A stretch of DNA of 64,000 nt from Streptomyces sp. JH34 (GCF_029428875.1 NZ_JAJSOO010000001.1:6234501-6298500), one strand, 5' to 3'. Numbered from the stretch's first letter, positions 51,041 to 60,203 are shown. Translations and numbers: made by a program. Notes: generated by a model from the letters alone, not told the origin.

Positions 51041-52057
51041 TCAGGGCAGGCGGGTCAGGTCGCGTAGCTGTCCGACCAGTGCGTGGACGTCGCGTTCGGC
51101 AGGTGGAGCGGTGGGCGCCTCCTGCGAGGTCGTCCGGCAGGGGCGGCAGAGGCCGTCGGGGAGGGCTTCGGGCGAGCCGGGGCGGCCGCATTCGGTGCAC
51201 TCCGCGAGGAGGCGGCGCTTCGGGGCGCTGGTTGCGGCAGGCGTCGGGCTGCTGGTCAGCAGCGGCGGCAGCTTGTCGGTGAGGCGGCGGCGCACGAGGC
51301 CGACGGGGGAGTCGACCTGGGCGGGGAGGCCAGCCGTGAGGGCCTGGGTGAGGTAGTCGGCATCCACGCCGCGTGCGAACCAGCCGGCGGCCAGGGGCTC
51401 CAGGGCGCGGCAGTCTGCGGCGGAGAGCGCCAGGCGCGTGTCCCGGCGGCCGAGTTGGGCCAGGGCGAGGTACGCGGGGGAGGCGGCGTCCGCTGGTGTC
51501 GCCGGGGTGCGCTGCGTGGGCATGGCGGTTGATGCGGGCGCGGGAGCGGGCGGGACCGTAGGCGCGGCGGGCTCGGGTGTTGAGGTCGAGGCCGCGGCGG
51601 GAGCTTCGGCGTCGGTAAGCGGGGGAGTGGGTGTGGCTTCCGGCGTGGAGTGGCTGCTCTCGGTGGTCAGGAACGTGTCCCACCACTCGTTGTCGCGGGC
51701 AGTACGGGACCAGTAGGTGCGCGAGACCCAGCGGACCTGCTCCCCCTCGCCGGCCAGGCAGCGTACGCGCCGTAGGTGCCCGGCCACTCAGAGGGCCTTC
51801 AACGCGCTGGAGACGGCCATCTGTCCGTACAGCGGGAGGCTCCTGGCCAGTGACTTGATGTCCATGGCCGCGCCGTCGGGGAGCCGGTCGACGTATCCGG
51901 CGATGTGCCGCTCGCGCTCCGGCATCAGGGCGAAGTCGTCTGCCCGGGGCGCGCGTTGGCCCGATGCGGTTCGCTTGCCGTAGCCGGGGCGGGCTTTCGC
52001 GTACGGGCGCGAGGATGCGGGTGCGCGGAGGGCAGGGCTAAGGTGCTCGGTAGCCAC
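51041..52057 (-). pseudogene. HTH/zinc-motif DNA-binding protein broken by an in-frame TGA
   Basis: Two halves lie in the same reading frame: up to SLPLYGQMAVSSALKAL, then TGA (51788-51790), then VAGHLRRVRCLAGEG onward. Intact relatives read without a break here (usually Ser). The second half has WSRTARDNEWW, a Pro/Thr-rich linker and a C-terminal zinc motif (CTECGRPGSPEALPDGLCRPC). GTG 52057 is the likely start. A second GTG at 51787 directly after the TGA could give a separate short protein. Confidence 0.72.
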
Positions 52058-52606
52058 GAGATCGCCTACTTCGATCTTGGGGTGAGACCCCGGCCTGGTG
52101 TTTCCGCACCGCGTCGGGGTCGATTCGTTGGGGGCACCGTAAGCAGTCGTGACGGTGCGCCGCAAGCCGATCACATTTAGTCATATCGGCTGGGTGTGGC
52201 CGGGTAGGGAGGGTGGGGAGGTTTTCCCGAAACCCTTCTTCTACCTACCGGGTGAACAACATCGCTCGGATCTCGAAGCTCGCATCCCGACTCCCGAATC
52301 CCGAAGCTCAAGCGTCGGGCCCGCCCCCTTGATTTCATCCCCCCTACGAGTGAACGATCCGTTTCCGACGCTCGAAGCTCGGCTCTTGAGTACCGAGGGT
52401 CGGGCCACTCCTTCGATGGAACGCGGCCGGAATGGTGTGCGCGCGAGAGGGTGGGTCGTTACGGTGCCCGAGTGGGACGAGCCGGGGCGGGGCTGCCTTC
52501 CGGAGCCGGTGCCGTCGGTGTGACGCAACCTTGAAGAGCCGTCCTTAGCAGGCTGGTTGTACGCGATGGGCCGAGGCGAGTACGCACGTGGGACAGGCGG
52601 GTGGCG
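52058..52606. repeat. Gene-free region with short repeats between divergent genes
   Basis: These 549 bases hold the promoters of the pseudogene and the XRE gene. At 52284-52304 the heptamer (A/C)TCCCGA is repeated three times in tandem. CGAAGCTC occurs at 52274, 52302 and 52373, twice followed at a distance by TCGGGCC. No ORF, tRNA or known element was recognised. Confidence 0.5.
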
Positions 52607-53473
52607 ATGACGCAGGACGAGGCGGCCATGGACGCGGGGGCGGTGACCCCGTCGGGGACGCCGCCGGACGGCAAGTCGGAGAACGGCGTGGCGGTCGCAT
52701 TCGGACGGCAGTTGAAACTGCTTCGGGTGCGGGCGGGGCTGGACCGGGTGGAGTTCGGGAAGCGGCTGGGTTACGCGGCCCAGTCGGTGGCCTCGTTCGA
52801 GCAGGGGCGGCGCATCCCGCAGTCGGAGTTCGTCGACAAGGCGGATCGTTTGCTGGAGGCCGGTGGGCTGTTGATGGCGTTGAAGGAGGAGCTTGCGCGG
52901 TCGCAGTACCCGGCGTTCTTCCGGGACATGGCGCGCTTGGAGGCCGAGGCCGTCACGCTTCACGTCTACGCGACGCTGGCCGTGCCGGGCTTGCTGCAGA
53001 CGGAAGCGTACGCACGCGCTGTCTTCGCGATGCGACGCCCGCTCCTTGATGAGGAGACGATTGAGCAGCGTGTTTCTGCACGTATGGCACGCCAGGCGAT
53101 CTTCGCTCGCAAGCCCATGCCAACTCTGAGCTTCGTCATCGAGGAGTCGGTGCTGCATCGGCCTGTCGGAGGACGATCCGTGTTGCGGGGACAACTGGAA
53201 CAGATCATCCTCCACGGGCATCTTCGCAACGTAGAGGTCCAGTTGATGCCGACTGAGCGGACGGAGCACTGCGGTCTCGCCGGGCCATTTACCTTGATCG
53301 AGAAACACGACGGGCGGAGGATGGCTTACGTTGAGGTTCAGCGAGACAGCCGTCTGCATACCGACTGGGCGGTGGTACGGGATGTCGAGGAGCAGTACGG
53401 GATCATCCGAGCTCAGGCTCTGACACCACGTGAATCGCTGGACGTCGTCGAGGGACTCCTGGGAGAAGGATGA
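52607..53473 (+). CDS. XRE-family regulator with Scr1/DUF5753 domain
   Basis: The 288-residue protein has an N-terminal XRE HTH (GKRLGYAAQSVASFEQGRRIPQ, about residues 50-72) and a C-terminal DUF5753 domain (VYATLAVPGLLQTEAYARA). It belongs to the WhiJ-like group of Streptomyces regulators that pair with DUF397 partners. ATG 52607 follows AGGCGG; the GTG at 52601 is an alternative. It overlaps the DUF397 gene by 4 bases. Confidence 0.88.
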   Translation: MTQDEAAMDAGAVTPSGTPPDGKSENGVAVAFGRQLKLLRVRAGLDRVEFGKRLGYAAQSVASFEQGRRIPQSEFVDKADRLLEAGGLLMALKEELARSQYPAFFRDMARLEAEAVTLHVYATLAVPGLLQTEAYARAVFAMRRPLLDEETIEQRVSARMARQAIFARKPMPTLSFVIEESVLHRPVGGRSVLRGQLEQIILHGHLRNVEVQLMPTERTEHCGLAGPFTLIEKHDGRRMAYVEVQRDSRLHTDWAVVRDVEEQYGIIRAQALTPRESLDVVEGLLGEG

Positions 53474-53673
53474 TGAGCCGGATGAGTGCGTCGAGCCTGC
53501 CTGAACCGGCTTGGTTCAAGAGCAGCTACAGCAGTGGCGAGGGCGGCGAGTGCATCGAGGTCGCCGCCGTGGCCACGCACGTGCACATCCGGGATTCGAA
53601 GCAGTCAGACGGTCCCGTGCTGACCGTGGGGGTCCGGGCGTGGGCGCGATTCCTCGGGCTGGCCGCGAACTGA
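53470..53673 (+). CDS. DUF397 domain small protein
   Basis: The 67-residue protein has the DUF397 pattern (WFKSSYSSGEGGECIEVA, then VHIRDSKQSDGPVL). Such proteins act with the adjacent XRE regulator, in BldB/WhiJ-type developmental pairs or as a toxin/antitoxin-like partner. The start overlaps the XRE stop (ATGA). Confidence 0.9.
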   Translation: MMSRMSASSLPEPAWFKSSYSSGEGGECIEVAAVATHVHIRDSKQSDGPVLTVGVRAWARFLGLAAN

Positions 53674-53800
53674 GCCACCTACACGGAGCGCCCCCCCCGC
53701 ACGCCCTGCGAGGGAGCCGTCAGGCCCGGCCCCGGTCACTGTTCTCGCAGCCGCACCCACGCTCTGTGACCCGTCCCACAGAAGTCACCCGGATGGACCG

Positions 53801-53830
53801 TTGACCGCCGTGGCACAATGACCGTGTACC
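53801..53830 (+). promoter_or_regulatory. Candidate riboflavin operon promoter
   Basis: TTGACC (53801-53806) and TGTACC (53825-53830) with an 18-base spacer lie just upstream of the FMN riboswitch and would start transcription near 53837. Confidence 0.5.
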
Positions 53831-53841
53831 AGCAGCAGCGC

Positions 53842-53968
53842 ACTCCGGGGTCGGTGTAATTCCGAACCGGCGGTTATAGTCCGCGACCCGTCCGCATCCA
53901 GCGGCCGGTTGACCAGGTGAGATTCCTGGACCGACGGTGAAAGTCCGGATGGGAGGCAGTGCGCGGCG
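53842..53968 (+). ncRNA. FMN riboswitch (RFN element)
   Basis: The conserved aptamer blocks are present in order: GGGTCGGTGTAATTCCG, CCGGCGGTTATAGTCCGCGA, GGTGAGATTCCTGGACCGA and CGGTGAAAGTCCGGATGGGA, ending in GGCAGTGCG. FMN binding represses the downstream rib genes by termination or by hiding the ribosome site. The expression platform lies in the 159-bp gap before ribD, but its switching stems were not resolved. Confidence 0.96.
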
Positions 53969-54127
53969 GGCCGTCACAGGTACGCCGCCGTCGGCGGATG
54001 TGTTCCGGGAAGTCCCGGGACGCCTGCATCCGTGTCTTCGGTTTTCGGCGTTCCCCTGTTGCGTTCCGCTTCATCTGTCGTCATCGACAGGCCCCGGAGT
54101 CCGTGCCCGAAGAGGCAGGAGGACCCG

Positions 54128-55228
54128 GTGGCAACCGCAGCCGAAACAGACGCCATGCGGCGGGCGATCACGCTCGCGGCCCGCGGACTCGGCGCCACCA
54201 GCCCGAACCCCGTCGTCGGATGCGTCATCCTCGACGCCGCCGGGGAACAGGCCGGCGAAGGCTTCCATCAGCGCGCCGGCGGGCCGCACGCCGAGATCCA
54301 CGCCCTGCGCGCGGCCGGCGAGCGGGCCCGGGGCGGCACCGCCCTCGTCACCCTCGAACCCTGTAACCACACAGGACGCACCGGACCGTGCGCCCAGGCG
54401 CTCGTCGACGCCGGCGTCCGCCGGGTCGTGTACGCGGTGGGCGACCCGAATCCGCAGGCCACCGGCGGTGCCGACACCCTGCGCGCCGCGGGCGTCCAGG
54501 TGGAACAGGGCCTCCTCGCCGACGAGGCCGAGGCGGGCAACACCGCGTGGCTCACCTCGGTCCGCCTCGGCCGCCCGTACGTCCTCTGGAAGTACGCGGC
54601 GACCCTCGACGGCCGGATCGCCGCCGCCGACGCCACCAGCCGCTGGATCACCTCCCCCGAGGCCCGTGCCGACGTCCACCGCCTGCGGGCCGAGGCGGAC
54701 GCCGTCGTGGTCGGCTCCGGAACCGCCCGTGCCGACGACCCCCAGCTGGGCGCACGTGGCATCGAGGGCGCCACCCAGCCGCTCCGGGTGGTCGTCGACA
54801 CCGGCGCCACCGCCGTCCGGCCCGGAGCCCGCGTCCTCGACGAGGCCGCGCCCACCCTGGTCGCGGTCGCCGACGACGCCGAGGCCGGCCACCTCCCCGA
54901 GGAGGCCGTGCTGCGCCTGCCGCGCGCCACCGGCGGACCGGGCCTGGACATCGACGCGCTGCTCGCCGCCCTGCACGGCCGGGGGATCCGCTCCGTACTC
55001 CTCGAAGGCGGCCCGGTCCTGGCCGGCGCCTTCGTCGCCGCGGGGGCGGTCGACACCGTCGTCGGCTATCTCGCCCCGGTCCTCCTCGGCGCGGGCCCCG
55101 CCGCCCTCGCCGACGCCGGAATCTCCACCATCTCCCAGGCGTTGCGCCTCGATGTGACCGAGACCGTCCGTATCGGCCCCGATCTGCGCATCACCGCCGT
55201 CCCCGTCCCTACTCGGAAGGGAAACTGA
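54128..55228 (+). CDS. ribD: Bifunctional riboflavin deaminase/reductase RibD
   Basis: RibD deaminates and then reduces the pyrimidine intermediate of riboflavin synthesis. The 366-residue protein has an N-terminal deaminase domain with zinc motifs HAEIHAL and PCNHTGRTGPC, and a C-terminal reductase (KYAATLDGRIAA). GTG 54128 follows AGGAGG. The next gene starts immediately after the stop. Confidence 0.94.
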   Translation: MATAAETDAMRRAITLAARGLGATSPNPVVGCVILDAAGEQAGEGFHQRAGGPHAEIHALRAAGERARGGTALVTLEPCNHTGRTGPCAQALVDAGVRRVVYAVGDPNPQATGGADTLRAAGVQVEQGLLADEAEAGNTAWLTSVRLGRPYVLWKYAATLDGRIAAADATSRWITSPEARADVHRLRAEADAVVVGSGTARADDPQLGARGIEGATQPLRVVVDTGATAVRPGARVLDEAAPTLVAVADDAEAGHLPEEAVLRLPRATGGPGLDIDALLAALHGRGIRSVLLEGGPVLAGAFVAAGAVDTVVGYLAPVLLGAGPAALADAGISTISQALRLDVTETVRIGPDLRITAVPVPTRKGN

Positions 55229-55849
55229 GTGTTCACCGGAATTGTCGAAGAACTGGGTGAGGTCACCGCCGTCGAGAAGCTCGACGACGCCTCCCGCTTC
55301 CGACTGCGCGGGCCCGTCGTGACCGACGGCGCCAAGCACGGCGACTCCATCGCCGTCAACGGCGTCTGCCTCACCGTCGTGGACCTCGGGGAGAACGAGT
55401 TCACCGCCGACGTCATGGCCGAGACGCTGGACCGTTCCAGCCTCGGCGCGCTGATGCCCGGCTCCCGGGTCAACCTGGAGCGCCCCATGGCCCTCGGCGG
55501 ACGCCTCGGCGGCCACATCGTCCAGGGTCACGTGGACGGAACCGGCCACATCGTCGGGCGCAAGATCTCCGAGAACTGGGAGATCGTCACGGTCTCCCTG
55601 CCCGCCGGCCTGAGCCGATACGTGGTGGAGAAGGGCTCGATCACCGTCGACGGCGTGAGCCTGACCGTCGTCGAGGCGGGCACCGACCACTTCACGATCA
55701 GCCTCATCCCCACCACGCTCGCCCTGACCACGCTCGGCATCAAGGAGCCCGGCGACCCGGTCAACCTCGAGGTGGACGTCCTCGCGAAGTACGTCGAGCG
55801 GCTGCTCGCCCACGGGTCCGCCCCGGAAGCCGGGGGGCCGGTCGCATGA
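55229..55849 (+). CDS. ribE: Riboflavin synthase
   Basis: RibE forms riboflavin from two lumazine molecules. The 206-residue protein is a duplicated lumazine-binding domain; MFTGIVEELGEV starts the first half and VQGHVDGTG the second. It directly abuts ribD and overlaps the next gene by 4 bases. Some annotations call this ribC. Confidence 0.95.
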   Translation: MFTGIVEELGEVTAVEKLDDASRFRLRGPVVTDGAKHGDSIAVNGVCLTVVDLGENEFTADVMAETLDRSSLGALMPGSRVNLERPMALGGRLGGHIVQGHVDGTGHIVGRKISENWEIVTVSLPAGLSRYVVEKGSITVDGVSLTVVEAGTDHFTISLIPTTLALTTLGIKEPGDPVNLEVDVLAKYVERLLAHGSAPEAGGPVA

Positions 55850-56490
55850 ACGCCCTGGACTGGCTGAACTCGGAGGCGTTCAGCGCCTTCGGACAGCACA
55901 TCATCTGGTCGGACATGATCGGCAACACGATCGGTCTGATCGCCCTGGCCCTCGGCTGGCTGCGCTCGGTGTGGACCTGGCCCGCCCAGCTCCTGTCCGG
56001 CGTCGTCCTGGTCGCCGCCAACGTCTCCGTGCAGCAGGCGGGCAGCGTCGGCAAGCAGTTGATCGTCGTCGCCGTCGCCGTCTGGGGCTGGCAGCAGTGG
56101 ACCCGCGGCAGGCAGCAGGCGCAGGACGGGTCCATCGCCGTGCGCTTCGCCACCTGGAAGGAGCGCGGATACCTGCTGGGCGGCGCCGCTCTGGGGACCC
56201 TGGCGGTCGGCGGCCTGTTCACGGCCTTCCCGTCGCTCTCCTGGAGCCCGTGGGCCGACGCCTACATCTTCGCCGGCACCCTCGTGGCGATGATCGCCCA
56301 GGCACGCGGCATGGTCGAGTTCTGGTTCGCCTGGCTGCTCGTCGACCTCGTCGGCGTACCGCTCAACTTCCAGAGCGGACTCGCCTTCTCCGGTCTCATC
56401 TACGTCGTCTACGGCGCCCTCGTCCTGTGGGGCATGCGCGACTGGTGGCTGCGTACGCGGACACCCGCTCTGAAGGGAGCCACGGCATGA
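55846..56490 (+). CDS. ribM: PnuC-like riboflavin transporter RibM
   Basis: The 214-residue protein has about seven membrane segments and Trp-rich PnuC motifs (VWTWPAQLLSG, EFWFAWLLVDLVG). In actinobacteria PnuC relatives inside rib operons (RibM) import riboflavin. Position between ribE and ribBA with 4-nt overlaps on both sides, under the FMN riboswitch, supports this rather than nicotinamide riboside transport. Confidence 0.85.
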   Translation: MNALDWLNSEAFSAFGQHIIWSDMIGNTIGLIALALGWLRSVWTWPAQLLSGVVLVAANVSVQQAGSVGKQLIVVAVAVWGWQQWTRGRQQAQDGSIAVRFATWKERGYLLGGAALGTLAVGGLFTAFPSLSWSPWADAYIFAGTLVAMIAQARGMVEFWFAWLLVDLVGVPLNFQSGLAFSGLIYVVYGALVLWGMRDWWLRTRTPALKGATA

Positions 56491-57773
56491 CTGCCCAGCC
56501 CGCCTGGTCGCACGACCGCACCCTCGAGGACCTCTCGCTGGACCCCGTCGAACAGGCCATCCGCGACATCGCCGCAGGACGGCCCGTCGTGGTCGTCGAC
56601 GACGAGGACCGGGAGAACGAGGGCGACCTCGTCATCGCCGCCGAGAAGGCGACCCCCGAGATCATCGCCTTCATGATGACCGAGTGCCGCGGCCTGATCT
56701 GCGCTCCCATGGAGGACGAGGAACTGGAACGCCTCGAACTCCCGCAGATGGTCACGCACAACACCGAGTCGATGAAGACCGCCTTCACCGTCTCCGTGGA
56801 CGCCTCCGCCGAGCACGGGGTGACCACCGGGATCTCCGCGGCCGACCGGGCCACCACGCTCCGGATGCTGGCGGGCGGCAGGGCGGGCCCCGGCGACTTC
56901 GTGCGCCCCGGCCACGTCTTCCCTCTCCGCGCCCGCTCCGGCGGGGTCCTCGTCCGCAACGGTCACACCGAGGCCGCCGTCGACCTGGCCCGGCTCGCCG
57001 GCCTGCGTCCCGCCGGAGCCATCGTCGAGATCGCCGGCGAGGACGGGGTGATGCTGCGGCTGCCCGAGCTCGTCCCCTTCGCCCGCAAGCACGGCCTCAC
57101 GATCATCTCCATCGAGGACCTGATCGCCTACCGCCGCAGCGCCGAACCGACCGTGCGCCGCGAGGCCGAGGTCCGACTGCCCACCAGCTTCGGCGCGTTC
57201 ACCGCGTACGGCTACCGCTCCGTGGTCGACGGCGTCGAGCACGTCGCGCTCGTCCACGGCGACATCGGCGACGGCCGGGACGTCCTGGTCCGGGTCCACT
57301 CCGAGTGCCTGACCGGCGACATCTTCCAGTCCCAGCGCTGCGACTGCGGGCCCCAGCTCCACACCTCCATGGAGCGCGTCACGGCCGAGGGCCGCGGGGT
57401 CGTCGTCTATCTGCGCGGCCACGAGGGCCGGGGCATCGGACTGCTGTCCAAGCTGCGCGCCTACGAACTCCAGGAGCGCGGCTCCGACACCCTCGACGCC
57501 AACCTGGAACTCGGCCTGCCGGCCGACGCCCGGGACTACGCGGCGGGCGCCCAGATCCTGAGCGACCTCGGCGTGCGGACCCTGCGCCTGATGACCAACA
57601 ACCCGGACAAGACCGCCGCGCTCGTGCGGTACGGGCTCGAGATCACCGGACGCGAACCGATGCCCGTCCAGGCCGGTGAGCACAACCTGCGCTACCTGCG
57701 CACCAAGCGGGACCGGATGGGGCACGACCTGCCCTGGCTCGACGCCGCCGCGTCGGCCTGCGGCAACCAGTGA
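56487..57773 (+). CDS. ribBA: Bifunctional 3,4-dihydroxybutanone-4-phosphate synthase / GTP cyclohydrolase II
   Basis: RibBA starts both branches of riboflavin synthesis. The 428-residue protein has the DHBP synthase domain with DDEDRENEGDL, and a GTP cyclohydrolase II domain with zinc cysteines in CLTGDIFQSQRCDCG and the RGHEGRGIGL motif. ATG 56487 overlaps ribM by 4 bases. Confidence 0.96.
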   Translation: MTAQPAWSHDRTLEDLSLDPVEQAIRDIAAGRPVVVVDDEDRENEGDLVIAAEKATPEIIAFMMTECRGLICAPMEDEELERLELPQMVTHNTESMKTAFTVSVDASAEHGVTTGISAADRATTLRMLAGGRAGPGDFVRPGHVFPLRARSGGVLVRNGHTEAAVDLARLAGLRPAGAIVEIAGEDGVMLRLPELVPFARKHGLTIISIEDLIAYRRSAEPTVRREAEVRLPTSFGAFTAYGYRSVVDGVEHVALVHGDIGDGRDVLVRVHSECLTGDIFQSQRCDCGPQLHTSMERVTAEGRGVVVYLRGHEGRGIGLLSKLRAYELQERGSDTLDANLELGLPADARDYAAGAQILSDLGVRTLRLMTNNPDKTAALVRYGLEITGREPMPVQAGEHNLRYLRTKRDRMGHDLPWLDAAASACGNQ

Positions 57774-57826
57774 CCCACCCGGCCCGCGGCGACCAGTAAG
57801 CACCGACGAACACACACAGGAGAGAC

Positions 57827-58312
57827 ATGAGCGGCAAGGGCGCACCCGAACTGTCCGTACGCAACTGCGGAGACCTCCGGGTGGCGGTGATCGCGGCCCA
57901 GTGGCACGAGAAGGTCATGGACGGACTCGTCGAAGGGGCCCTGCGCGCGCTGCACGACCTCGGGATCGACGAGCCGACCCTGCTGCGGGTCCCCGGCAGC
58001 TTCGAGCTCCCGGTCGTGGCCAAGGTGCTCGCCGGCCGCGGCTACGACGCGATCGTCGCCCTGGGAGTGATCATCCGCGGAGGCACCCCGCACTTCGAAT
58101 ACGTGTCCCAGGGGGTCACCAACGGCCTCACCCAGGTCACGGTCGACACCGGGGTCCCCGTCGGCTTCGGCGTGCTCACCTGTGACAACGAGGAACAGGC
58201 CCTGGACCGGGCCGGGCTCGAGGGCTCCAACGAGGACAAGGGACACGAGGCCGTCACCGCCGCCGTGGCCACCGCCGCCACACTGCGCACCGTCAGCGAA
58301 CCCTGGCGCTGA
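57827..58312 (+). CDS. ribH: 6,7-dimethyl-8-ribityllumazine synthase
   Basis: RibH condenses the two branch products to lumazine, the substrate of RibE. The 161-residue protein shows VPGSFELPVVAK, ALGVIIRGGTPHFEYV and GVLTCDNEEQA, as in the icosahedral family. It is 53 bases after ribBA and closes the rib operon. Confidence 0.96.
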   Translation: MSGKGAPELSVRNCGDLRVAVIAAQWHEKVMDGLVEGALRALHDLGIDEPTLLRVPGSFELPVVAKVLAGRGYDAIVALGVIIRGGTPHFEYVSQGVTNGLTQVTVDTGVPVGFGVLTCDNEEQALDRAGLEGSNEDKGHEAVTAAVATAATLRTVSEPWR

Positions 58313-58347
58313 GCAGCGCCCCGGGACCCCGTATTCTAAGGACCATC

Positions 58348-58620
58348 ATGGCGAACAAAACCTTCGAAGAGCTCTTCGCCGAGCTCCAGCTCAAGGCCGC
58401 CGACGGCGACCCCTCCACCTCCCGCACCGCCGAGCTGGTGGGCAAGGGCGTGCATGCCATCGGCAAGAAGGTCGTCGAGGAGGCCGCCGAGGTCTGGATG
58501 GCCGCCGAACACGAGGGCAAGGAAGCCGCGGCCGAGGAGATCTCCCAGCTGCTCTACCACGTCCAGGTGATGATGGTCGCCCGCGGGATCTCCCTCGACG
58601 ACGTCTACGCCCACCTCTGA
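58348..58620 (+). CDS. hisE: Phosphoribosyl-ATP pyrophosphatase
   Basis: HisE is the second step of histidine synthesis. The 90-residue, helical MazG-like protein has KKVVEEAAEVWMAAE and EEISQLLYHVQVMM. TATTCT at 58331-58336 could be a -10 box. hisG follows after 52 bases, the usual pair in actinobacteria. Confidence 0.95.
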   Translation: MANKTFEELFAELQLKAADGDPSTSRTAELVGKGVHAIGKKVVEEAAEVWMAAEHEGKEAAAEEISQLLYHVQVMMVARGISLDDVYAHL

Positions 58621-58672
58621 GCACATCCCCGCCCGTCCCGGAACTCCCTCCGTACAAAGGAAACCTGACCTC

Positions 58673-59521
58673 ATGCTGCGCATCGCCGTCCCCAACAAGG
58701 GTGCAATCTCCGGGCCTGCGATGGCGATGCTCCATGAGGCGGGCTACCGGCAGCGCAAGGAGTCGAAGGAACTGGTCCTCGTCGACCCGGCGAACGAGGT
58801 CGAGTTCTTCTACCTGCGGCCCCGCGACATCGCGATCTACGTCAGCTCGGGGCGGCTGGACATCGGCATCACCGGCCGTGACCTGCTGCTGGACTCCGGC
58901 GCCGAGGCCGAGGAGATCCTCCAGCTCGGCTTCGCGCGGTCCACGTTCCGCTACGCCACGAAGCCCGGCACGGCCACCGGCCCCAAGGACTTCACCGGCA
59001 TGACGATCGCCACGTCCTACGAGGGCATCGTGGCCAGGCACCTCGCCGACGAGGGCGTCGACGCCTCTGTCGTGCACCTCGACGGAGCCGTCGAGACGGC
59101 CATCGAACTCGGCGTCGCGCAGGTCATCGCGGACGTCGTCGAGACCGGTACCAGCATGCGCAACGCGGGCCTGGAGATCATCGGCGAGCCGATCATGAAG
59201 TCGGAAGCCGTGGTGATCCGCCGCAAGGGCGCCCCCGGCGACGACCCGAAGGTGCAGCAGTTCCTGCGCCGTCTGCAGGGCGTCCTGGTGGCCCGCAGCT
59301 ACGTGATGATGGACTACGACTGCCGGGTCGAGCACCTGGAGCGCGCCGTCGCCCTCACCCCCGGGCTGGAGTCGCCGACCATCTCCCCGCTGCACCACGA
59401 GGGCTGGGTGGCCGTCCGCTCCATGGTCGCCTCGAAGGAGGCCCAGCGGATCATGGACGACCTGTACGAGCTGGGTGCGCGCGCCATCCTCACGACGGCC
59501 ATCCACGCCTGCCGCCTCTGA
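58673..59521 (+). CDS. hisG: ATP phosphoribosyltransferase (long form)
   Basis: HisG catalyses the first, feedback-controlled step of histidine synthesis. The 282-residue long form has the catalytic domain (AVPNKGAISGPAM, DIGITGRDLL) and the C-terminal ACT-like domain that binds histidine. It does not need HisZ. The 26 bases around its stop codon are duplicated in tandem. Confidence 0.96.
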   Translation: MLRIAVPNKGAISGPAMAMLHEAGYRQRKESKELVLVDPANEVEFFYLRPRDIAIYVSSGRLDIGITGRDLLLDSGAEAEEILQLGFARSTFRYATKPGTATGPKDFTGMTIATSYEGIVARHLADEGVDASVVHLDGAVETAIELGVAQVIADVVETGTSMRNAGLEIIGEPIMKSEAVVIRRKGAPGDDPKVQQFLRRLQGVLVARSYVMMDYDCRVEHLERAVALTPGLESPTISPLHHEGWVAVRSMVASKEAQRIMDDLYELGARAILTTAIHACRL

Positions 59522-59546
59522 CGGCCATCCACGCCGGCCGCCTCCG
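59495..59546 (+). repeat. 26-bp tandem duplication over the hisG stop codon
   Basis: ACGGCCATCCACGCC(T/G)GCCGCCTC(T/C)G occurs twice head-to-tail (59495-59520, 59521-59546) with two mismatches. The first copy encodes TAIHACRL and includes the first two bases of the stop. The second copy is untranslated. Confidence 0.8.
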
Positions 59547-59554
59547 GCGGCCGG
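59534..59554 (+). terminator. Hairpin after hisG
   Basis: The perfect 9-bp stem CCGGCCGCC/GGCGGCCGG with loop TCC lies 13 bases after the hisG stop, partly inside the duplicated repeat. Confidence 0.7.
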
Positions 59555-59587
59555 ACCCCGAGCACAGCTAAGGACGACAGCGCCGCC

Positions 59588-60067
59588 ATGTCCGCTCCCG
59601 CACCCCGGGCCACCGAACCGCCCGCCCTCCCGGCCACCTTCAGGCCCACGCTCACCCGGGTGGTCCTGCTGGCCGTGGGGGCGGCGATGTTCGTCGTCAT
59701 CACCGCGGTCGCGATGGTCCTGGAGAACCTCGGTCCGGGGGAGCGGGCCAGCTTCGTCTTCGTCGCCCTGCTCTTCTTCGGTGTGCTCGCCCTGCTCAGC
59801 AGGCCCCGCGTCGTGGCCGACGAGGCAGGAGTGACGGTCGTCAACATCACCCGCACCCGTCGGCTTGCCTGGGCGGAGATCCTCCGCGTCAACCTGCGTG
59901 CCGGCGATCCGTGGGTCTTCCTCGACCTGAGCGACGGCACCAGCATGCCCGCACTCGGCATCCAGCCCGGAATCGCCCGGGAACGGGCCGTCACCGACGC
60001 CCGGGCGCTGCGCGCGCTCGTCGAGATCCACGGCAGCGGAGTGAACAACGCCACGGAGAACGGCTGA
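59588..60067 (+). CDS. Membrane protein with PH-like domain
   Basis: The 159-residue protein has two membrane segments (about 26-47 and 55-71) and a C-terminal bacterial PH-like domain (VVADEAGVTVVNITRTRRLAWAEILRV). The Trp-Ala-Glu motif is typical of PF10756-type domains. Its position after hisG is conserved in Streptomyces. Function is unknown. Confidence 0.82.
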   Translation: MSAPAPRATEPPALPATFRPTLTRVVLLAVGAAMFVVITAVAMVLENLGPGERASFVFVALLFFGVLALLSRPRVVADEAGVTVVNITRTRRLAWAEILRVNLRAGDPWVFLDLSDGTSMPALGIQPGIARERAVTDARALRALVEIHGSGVNNATENG

Positions 60068-60106
60068 GCCCCCTGCCCCGTTCGGCCCGATCCCGATTAT
60101 TCTGGG

Positions 60107-60203
60107 ACCGGCGGCGCACCGGGTGCGCCCCGCCCCGCACCAGAAGGCCTCCCGAGGCCCGCGGGGCACATTCCTGCGACCCAAGGAGTGACTCCCTCCA
60201 GCA
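60107..60203 (+). promoter_or_regulatory. Structured leader of the CNNM/CBS gene pair
   Basis: Hairpins GGCGCACC/GGTGCGCC (60112-60119 with 60122-60129) and GGCCT/AGGCC (60147-60151 with 60155-60159) precede AAGGAGTGA (60183-60191). No known riboswitch class was recognised, although magnesium-type control would suit the downstream genes. Confidence 0.35.

Noticed and set aside
51788..51790. Selenocysteine at the in-frame TGA
   Set aside because: Homologues are expected to have Ser here, there is no redox context, and no SECIS-like element was evident.
43401..53700. tRNA gene or att site flanking the island
   Set aside because: No tRNA-like sequence or direct repeat pair was found at either edge, so integration by a tRNA-specific integrase is not supported.
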